DNA from: Beroe forskalii
Taxonomy: Eukaryota > Ctenophora > Nuda > Beroida > Beroidae
Direction: 5' to 3'
NCBI GenBank assembly: GCA_011033025.1
Contig: WFMF01000026.1
Span: 861,724 to 925,723 of the forward strand
Length of the DNA: 64,000 nt
Shown here: positions 44,901-53,900 of the stretch, one piece after another
Layout of the letters: each line of letters opens with the position of its first letter
Position numbering within the stretch: position 1 is the stretch's first letter
Position numbers and translations under genes: made by a program
Notes under the pieces: generated by a model
The model's database searches: none
What the model was told of the DNA's origin: nothing
Seen by the model: only the letters and a program-made list of their open reading frames with translations

Positions 44901-47900
44901 CGCTAGATGTGCTATCTTTATTCTTCCGAGTGACGTCATTATCATATAGATAATGAAAGCTCTGCTGCTCTGGAATTATATGGGACACTAGCCCAAATCC
45001 TGACCCTAATCCTGATCGTAACCTTAACCTTTAAAACGGTTGATGCGCTTAACTATATTTTTCTGACTGACGTCATTATCATAGATAATGAAGAGTCCAG
45101 TGTTATATGGGACACTAGCCGTATATTTACTTATAATTTCAAATTCAAGATGAAGAATCAGCGTGACAAAGCCGCGCATGTACTATAATGATTTATTAAT
45201 GGTTAACACTGAACACGGCACTGGATATAATCGGCACTGGATATAATCGGCACTGGATATAATCGGCACTGGATGGATAGAACTAGAGGTCACGTGATAT
45301 GCCACGTAATATGTCACGTGATGTCATTATCACGTGAAATCAGGGTAACTGCCGAACTGCGTGTATACTAATGGTAACTGGGTGGATACTAATGGTAACT
45401 TGGTGGATACTAATGGTAACTGGGTGGATACTAATGGTAACTGAGTGGATACTAATGGTAACTGGGTGGATACTGGGTGGATACTAATGGTAACTGGGTG
45501 GATACTAATGGTAACTGGGTGGATACTAATGGTAACTGGGTGGATACTAATGGTAACTGGGTGGATACTAATGGTAACTGGGTGGATACTAATGGTAACT
45601 GGGTGGAAACTAATGATAACTGGGTGGATACTAATGGTAACTGAGTGGATACTAATGGTAACTGGGTGGAAACTAATGGTAACTGGGTGGATACTAATGG
45701 TAACTTGGTGGATACTAATGGTAACTGGGTGGAAACTAATGGTAACTGGGTGGATATTAATGGTAACTGGGTGGATACTAATGGTAACTGGGTGGATACT
45801 AATGGTAACTGGGTGGATACTAATGGTAACTGGGTGGATACTAATGGTAACTGGGTGGATACTAATGGTAACTAGGTGGATACTAATGGTAACTGGGTGG
45901 ATACTAATGGTAACTGGGTGGATACTAATGGTAACTGGGTGGATACTAATGGTAACTGGGTGGATACTAATGGTAACTGGGTGGATACTACGGTAACTGG
46001 GTGGATACTAATGGTAACTGGGTGGATACTAATGGTAACTGGGTGGATACTAATGGTAACTGCGGATATTAATGGTTACTGGGTGGATACTAATGGTAAC
46101 TGGGTGGATACTAATTGTAACTGGGTGGATACTAATGGTAACTGGGTGGATACTAATGGTAACTGGGAGGATACTAATTTTAACTGAGTATGGGGTTTTA
46201 CTGAGCTACAGGGCTCGCAAGTTGTGGTAACTAATTTTAAAATTCACATTTGTGCACAGCTATTCTGGTTTTGCAAATAAATTTTATCTCGTGGATACTA
46301 TTTATTTTAGTATCCACCCAGTTACCACTCAGTTACCACTTAGTTACCATTAGTTACCATTAGTTACCAAATTTGGGCTCCAGTATCACGAAAATTGATT
46401 TTTACAAAGTGGTGGTAACTAATGGATACTAATTCGTCCGTGGATACTAATGGATACTAAATGGTAACTAACAGCAATTTTTAGTATCCGTGGTAACTGG
46501 GTGGATACTAAATGGTAACTGATGGTAACTAATGGTAACTAATGGATAATAATTTAGTATCCACGGTGGATACTATTTTAGAAAAATTAGCCACCAGTAT
46601 CCATTAGTATCCGTGGATACTAAATCTGAAATTTAGTATCCACCCAGTATCCACCCAGTATCCACCCAGTTACCACGGATACTAATGGTAACTAATGGAT
46701 ACTAATTTTCGTCATGTTCCTGTGGTACAACATTGCCGTTCTGGTCCTGTAAGATCTGCTTATAACATGTTATCATTTACAGGTTTTCCTTTCCAAGCGT
46801 CCGGATATAAAGTGCAGGCTGGAAGTGATAAATCTTAAACGTGATTCGATGAAAGCAGCAATGGCAAATTTTTCTCAAGAGAGTAAAAGTAAAAACCTAC
46901 TGCCAGAAAATCTAGAAGTTATACACCAATTCAATTTTCGGAACGTCAATACTTATAACGTCATGAAACACAGAATCGAATTTGAATTTGAAATCAATCT
47001 GGGTATTTCAATTTGCTTTTCCCTAAAATTGTGCCATGTAGAATGTGGACAAGAGTCATAAGGTATTATATATGTCATGCTCGCTACTTTGTTCTAAAAA
47101 TCAGTTGAATACCGAAATTATAATTACTTTATTATGAAAAGTTATTTCCTCGCTCTGTTAAGCTGCAGCTGTTTGAATAATATTGATATAAGTTCCTCTC
47201 AGATGATTGTGTTGATCCTGTGGAAAGAAGAGTGATCCTGTTTTAGTCGGAGTCCGGACAGACGGCAGGTTCAGAATGTGATCTATTTCCTTTCGATGAT
47301 CTATTTTGGGCTTGAGCTGGATCGCGCTTTGCAATTTACTTCGGCAAAGCACACAATGGTTTAACATTTCAAACCATTTTAGATTGCTCGAATTCATTGA
47401 GCAATAATCCATCGGTAACAAGCTGCAGCAGTTTGTGACTCCCGTAAATTTGCCCCACTGGTCACAGAAAATATTGGAATATTTACTTGTATGGAGGGCG
47501 CCGAGCAGCTTATGATAGACTAATTCCACTACCTTGTGCATCAAATCTGGCAGTACTCCAGAGACGCAGGATCGAAACCAGGCCACACCCACTCGGTGCT
47601 TCATTGAGACTTGATCCAATCGGGCAAGCAGGCACCCCATCCTCTGTGGAACCTCAACACACTTGCCTTGTTCAATATCTCGTTGGCACTGACTGTCCTC
47701 CATAGAGTCTCATCGCAACTTCCCCTTTGGACCCTTAAAACTTCATCCCACCGAAACCACGGCCACCATCCACTTCTTATCATATTCCATAGGTAATCAT
47801 GGCATTAAGTCCATTCAAAGCAACCGCCAAGAATTTGCATTTAATGGCATATCTTCTCATCAAGTGATTATGCAGTCAAATTATAGCAATGATTCACCGT

Positions 47901-50900
47901 TACTACTTATCAATTAGGCTTGATGGGCCATGGTCGGAATTATCAATTTGACTTTATATATGCGATGACAGAAGATTCTGTGTTCTGGTGACTTTTTGTA
48001 AATTGTTACCTCTTGTATCTCAAATGATTGCTTTAGCTGTTCAGTCTCTGGGTAATTTACAATACATCCATACGGGCGTTATGTTCTGTATTTCATTTGT
48101 CTTGAATCTCAGAGCCTGTACTTGCTTCTTGTGAGTATATGAGACAGCTAAGAACCTGCAAATTAAATTGCGATCATCGTCTCAAAATCATGAAGTTCTA
48201 CTTTTTATCGATATGATTTTATACGGAGCCACTGCTGTGAGCTGTGCAAATGTAGAATATTTTATTTCATTACTTTGGTAATGCAGAACGTAGTTTTCAA
48301 TTGGTAAATCATCTGTATCAATCAGAATAGAAATTTCCATGTCTGCACAACTACAATGAGAATTTTCAATGAATACGCGTATTTTCTCAAAATCTAGTTT
48401 TCCGATCTGTTTTGTTAATTTGCGGCGCGGCGTAACGCCGCGCACGTACTCAAGAAAGCTTGGTCAGAAATAGGGGTGTCGTTTCGCGACGCCCCTGGTT
48501 AGGGGAAGAAAAATATAAAGTTGAATTGAATGAGGAATTTATTGACTAATGCATTGACATCAGTGCTATAGATTCCTACTTCCTGTCTTTTTAATTGTAC
48601 CAAATTCTTTGAACTACTAGAACTACTGAACTAAACGAGGATTGATGTCAATCGGACTTAGGAGTGGTGTCGTGTCAGCCGTAGACCAGAGAGCGTCAGC
48701 CGAGGAAGAGTGATGTCTGTCAGAGAAGAGTGGTGTGACACCACTGGTGTCAATAGAAAAAGAGTGGTGTCAGCCGAGGAAGAGAGGTGACCGCCGAGGA
48801 AGAACAGTTTCAGCCGAGGAAGAGCGATGTCTGTCAGAGAAGAGTGTTGTCAGTCAGAGGAATGAAAATAGAAGGGTGGTGACAGCCGAAGAAGAGTGGT
48901 GTCAGTCACAGAAAAGTGGTGTCAGTCGGAGAATCGAAAAGTGGTGTCATTCAGCCGAGGCTAAGTGGTGTCAGCAGAGGAAGAGAGTGTCAGCCGAGGA
49001 AGAGTGATGTCTGTCAGAGAAGAGTGGTGTCTGTCAGAGAATCGAAGAGTGGTGTCATTCAGCCGAGGCTAAGTGGTGTCAGCCGAGGAAGAGTGATGTC
49101 TGTCAGAGAAGAGTGGTGTCAATCGGAAAAGAGTGGTGTCAGCCGAGGAAGAGAGGTGACCGCCGAGGAAGAACAGTTTCAGCCGAGGAAAAGTGATGAC
49201 TGTCAGAGAAGAGCGATGTCTGTCAGAGAAGAGTGGTGTCAGTCAGAGAAGAGTGAGGTCTGTCGGAGAAAAGTGGTGTCAATCGAAAAAGAGTGGTGTC
49301 AGCCGAGGAAGAGAGGTGACCGCCGAGGAAGAACAGTTTCAGCCGAGGAAGAGTGATGTCTGTCAGAGAAGAGCGATGTCTGTCAGAGAAGAGTGGTGTC
49401 AGTCAGAGGAATGAAAATAGAAGGGTGGTGACAGCCGAAGAAGAGTGGTGTCAGTCACAGAAGAGTGGTTTCAGTCGGAGAATCGAACAGTGGTGTCATT
49501 CAGCCGATGCTAAGTGGTGTCAGCAGAGGAGGAGAGGTGTCAGCCGAGGAAGAACAGTTTCAGCCGAGGAAGAGCGATGTCTGTCAGAGAAGAGTGGTGT
49601 CAGTCAGAGGAATGAAAATAGAAGGATGGCGACAGCCGAAGAAGAGTGGTGTCAGTCACAGAAAAGTGGTGTCAGTCGGAGAATCGAACAGTGATGTCAT
49701 TCAGCCGAGGCTAAGTGGTGTCAGCAGAGGAGGAGAGGTGTCAGCCGAGGAAGAGTGATTTCTGTCAGAGAAGAGTGGTGTCAATCGAAAATGAATTGTG
49801 TCAGCCGAGGAAAACAGGTGACCGCCGAGGAAGAACAGTTTCAGCCGAGGAAGAGCGATGTCTGTCAGAGAAGAGTGGTGTCAGTTAAAGGGATTGAAAA
49901 TAGAAGGGTGGTGACAGCCGAAGAAGAGTGGTGTCAGTCACAGAAAAGTGGTGTCAGTCGGAGAATCGAAGAGTGGTGTCATTCAGCCGAGGCTAAGTGG
50001 TGTCAGCAGAGGAAGAGAGGTGTCAGCCGAGGAAGAACAGTTTCAGCCGAGGAAGAGCGGAATTAGTGAGGAGTGAGGGGAGGTAGTGAGGAGTGAGGGG
50101 ATGTAGTGAGGAATCGAATGAGGGGAGGTAGTGAGGAATGAGGGGATGTAGTGAGGAGTGAGGGATGTAGTGAGGAATGAGGGGAAGTAGTGAGGAGTGC
50201 GGGGAAGGAGTGAGGAGTGATGGGAAGAAGTGAGGTGGTAGAGAGTGAGGTGAGGCGGAGGAGGGATGGGAGTAGCTGAGCATTGAGGTGAGACAGAAAA
50301 TAACATTTTCGAATTAAAAGCCATGCGAAATTGCTTCAATGTGTCTATAAATCGATTTTAAGACGATTAAAATCAAATTTAAGTGTTTTCAATATTCACC
50401 ATTCTCCGTCTTTTCTTGCAGATAAAAATAACCAAGACACCCAAATATCGCCTTAGTCGAGTTCTAGTTACCATAAGACTTTAAATACAACAATTAAAGA
50501 CACTTTTGCCAAAAAATTTTTCTCGAAATTTTCATGGATTTTCAGGAATATAATCTTGCTAATCGCAATAGATCTTTTACCGATCTCGCTGCGATATTTT
50601 TCCGATCTTTTCACTGCAGACTTTCACCGATCTTTTCGCGCACTATTTCCGTACTCTTTCAGATCTTTTTCCGATCTTTTACCTATCAAAACATGGACAA
50701 ACTAAAATCTGCGTACGCGCCCAAATAAGACAGGGTGTCGCGCGCGCATCACTCTGTCTTATTTGGGCGCGTACGCAGATTTTAGTTTGTCCATGTTTTT
50801 GATAGAGCAGAATCGGAAAAAATCTGAAAAATGAGTAGTGCGCGGAAAGATCGGTGAAAGTCTGCAGTGAAAAATCGGAAAAAATAAAAAAGCGGCTATT

Positions 50901-53900
50901 GCGATATAGCAAGATGAATTCTGAAAATCAAAATTTCGAGAAACCACGGCAAAGTATCTTAAATTGTTGTATTCAAAAGTCCTATGGTAAGTCGACTAAG
51001 GCGGTTTTGGTGTCTTGGTTATTTTTATCTTCAGAAAAAGACGGAGAATGGTGAATATTAGCTGCTAAATTGATTTTAATCGTCTTAAATCGATTTATAG
51101 ACACATTAAACAATTTCTGTAAATTCGAAAAATGTTAATTTCTGTCCAAAAAACAAGGCCTTAATGTAAAGGATCGACTTTCATGACACAAATTTGCTAG
51201 CCGTTTTGGAATAATTGTTAATAGTGTCTAGAATTTGTTTCATATCGCTTTACTACTTCCCCACCTCAATGCTTAGCTACTCCCATCCCTCCTCCGCCTC
51301 ACCTCACTTCTTCCTTCTCACTTCTTCCCCTCACTCCTCACTCCTTCCCCACACTCCTCACTCCTTCCCCTCTCTCCTAACTACTTCCACTCACTCCTCA
51401 CGTGCTTCTCGGTCCCCCTCACTCCTCACTATTCCCCTCACGACTCACTGCTTCCCCTCACGCCTCACTACCTCCCCTCGACTCACTACTTCCCCTCATT
51501 CGTCACTACTTCCCCTCACTCCTCACTACTTCCCCTCTTTCCTCACTACATCCCTCACTCCTCACTACTTCCCCTCATTCCTCACTAGTCACTACTTCCC
51601 CTCATTCCTCACTACATCCTCTCATTCCTCACTACTTCCCTTCATTCCGCACTACCTCCCCTCACGCCTCACTACACCCCTCACTCCTCACAACCTACTA
51701 CCTCCCCTCACTCCTCACTACTTCCCCTCACTCCTCACTACTTCCCCTCACGCCTCACTACTTCCCTTCATTCCTCACAACCTCCCTCACTACTTCCCCT
51801 CATTCCTCACTACTTCCCCTCACTCCTCACTACTTCCCCTCATTCCTCACTACTTCCCCTCACACCTCACTACCTCCCCTCATTCCTCACTACTTCCCCT
51901 CATTCCTCACTACATCCCTCACTCCTCACTACTTTCCCTCACTCCTCACTACCTCCCCTCATTCCTCACTACTTCCCCTCACTACCTCCCTTCATTCCTC
52001 ACTACATCCCCTCATTCCTCACTACTTCCCCTCACACCTCACTACTTCCCCTCACTCCTCACTACTTCCCCTCATTCCTCACTACCTCCCCTCACTCCTC
52101 ACTCCTCACTACTTCCCCTCATTCCTCACTACTTCCCTCACTCCTCACTCCTCACTACTTCCCCTCATTCCTCACTACTTCCCCTCACACCTCACTACAT
52201 CCCCTCACTCCTTACTACTTCCCCTCATGTCACGCCTCACTACTTCCCTTCATTCCTCACAACCTCCGTCACTACTCCCCCTCATTCCTCACTACTTCCC
52301 CTCACACCTCACTACTTCCCTTCATTCCTCACAACCTCCGTCACTACTTCCCCTCATTCCTCACTACTTCCCCTCACACCTCACTACATCCCCTCACTCC
52401 TTACTACTTCCCCTCACGCCTCACTACTTCCCCTCATTCCTCACAACCTCCGTCACTACTCCCCCTCATTCCTCACTACTTCCCCTCACACCTCACTACT
52501 TCCCCTCACACGTCACTACCTCCCCTCATTCCACACTACACCCCTCACTCCTCACTACCTACTCTCATTCCTCACTACTTCCCTTCATTCCTCACAACCT
52601 CCCTCACTACTTCCCTCATTCCTCACTTCTTCCCCTCATTCCTCACTACCTCCCCTCACGCCTCAGTACTTCCCCTCACTCCTCACTACTTCCCCTCAAG
52701 CCCCACTTCTTCCCCTCACTATTTCCCTGACACCACTTAGCCTCGGCTGAATGACACCACTATTCGATTCCCCGACTGACACCACTTTTCTCTGACTGAC
52801 ACCACTCTTCTTCGGCTGTCACCACCTTTCTATTTTCAATCTCTTTAACTGACACCACTCTTCTCCGACAGACATCGCTCTTCTTCGGCTGTCACCACCC
52901 TTCTATTTTCAATCTCTTTAACTGACACCACTCTTCTCCGACAGACATCGCTCTTCTCTGGCAGACATAACTATTCCTCGGCTGAAACTGTTCTTCCTCG
53001 GCGGTCACCTCTCTTCCTCGGCTGACTCCACTCTTCTCCGACAGACCTCACTCTTCTCTGACTGACACCACTCTTCCTCTGCTGACACCACTTAGCCTCG
53101 GCTGAATGACACCACTTTTCGATTCTCCGACTGACACCACTTTTCTGTGACTGACACCACTCTTCTTCGGCTGTCACCACCCTTCTATTTTCAATCTCTT
53201 TAACTGACACCACTCTTCTCCGACAGACATCGCTCTTCTCTGGCAGACTATTCCTCGGCTGAAACTGTTCTTCCTCGGCGGTCACCTCTCTTCCTCGGCT
53301 GACACCACTCTTTTTCGATTGACACCACTCTTCTCTGAGAGACATCACTCTTCCTCGGCTGACACCACTTTTCTTTGGCTGTCACCACTCTTCTCCGACA
53401 GACCTCACTCTTCTCTGACTGACACCTCTCTTCCTCGGCTGTCACCACTTAGCCTCGGCTGAATGACACCACTATTCGATTCTCCGACTGACACCACTTT
53501 TCTCTGACTGACACCACTCTTCTTCGGCTGTCACCACCCTTCTATTTTCAATCTCTTTAACTGACACCACTCTTCTCCGACAGACATCGCTCTTCACTGA
53601 CAGACATAACTATTCCTCGACTGAAACTGTTCTTCCTCGGCGGTCACCTCTCTTCCTCGGCTGACTCCACTCTTTTTCGATTGACACCACTCTTCTCTGA
53701 GAGACATCACTCTTCCTCGGCTGACACCACTTTTCTTCGGCTGTCACCACTCTTCTCCGACAGACCTCACTCTTCTCTGACTGACACCTCTCTTCCTCGG
53801 CTGTCACCACTTAGCCTCGGCTGAATGACACCACTTTTCGATTCTCCGACTGACACCACTTTTCTGTGACTGACACCACTCTTCTTCGGCTGTCACCACC

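Larger units (their letters stand above)
41910..46744. repeat. 4.8-kb internal inverted repeat of the 7.0-kb element
   Basis: TGTTCTGG-GGCAATGTTGTACC and CACAGGAACATGA at 41901-41936 are mirrored near 46708-46744. The outer arms consist of GTATCCA / GTTACCA motifs. Inner parts match at about 43550-43620 versus 45095-45180 (GCGCGGCTTTGTCACGCTGA on the left). The arms end near 43921 and 44709. Array lengths differ strongly between the arms. Confidence 0.75.
41475..48505. mobile_element. 7.0-kb DNA transposon with 11-bp target duplication (MULE-like?)
   Basis: AAGAAAAATAT occurs at 41464-41474 and again at 48506-48516. Copies A and C have it once, without the insert. The ends are inverted: TGCCCTAACCAGG at left faces CCTGGTTAGGGG at right, and CCCTATTTCTGA (about 41538) faces TCAGAAATAGGGG (about 48463). 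The length of the target duplication fits Mutator-like elements (8-11 bp). Inside are a 4.8-kb inverted repeat and a few short frames of unknown function; I see no transposase motif. A second copy of the terminal motif (GCCCTAACCAGGGCCCTGGT) lies internally at about 44469. Confidence 0.75.
41113..50733 (+). mobile_element. Twin-minisatellite element, copy B (interrupted)
   Basis: The 5' part at 41113-41474 matches copy A at 30521-30875. After the 7.0-kb insertion it resumes with AAGAAAAATATAAAG at 48506 and continues through minisatellite 1 (about 48690-50055). A short minisatellite 2 (about 50056-50250, only some 200 bp) and the unique 3' part (to 50733) follow. The small second array and the different array junction show a deletion relative to copies A and C. 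Confidence 0.75.

Noticed and set aside
45445-45996. 183-codon frame repeating ILMVTGW as a membrane or beta-solenoid protein
   Set aside because: The period is 21 bp and the frame exists only because the unit lacks stops. The opposite arm shows the same in reverse.
47487-47796. Plus-strand frames overlapping the 181-codon minus frame
   Set aside because: They are antisense shadows and carry no recognisable domain.
51215-52750. 511-codon plus frame as a novel gene inside INTS4 intron 10
   Set aside because: It is the inverted counterpart of the minisatellite 2 array and has no codon structure of its own.
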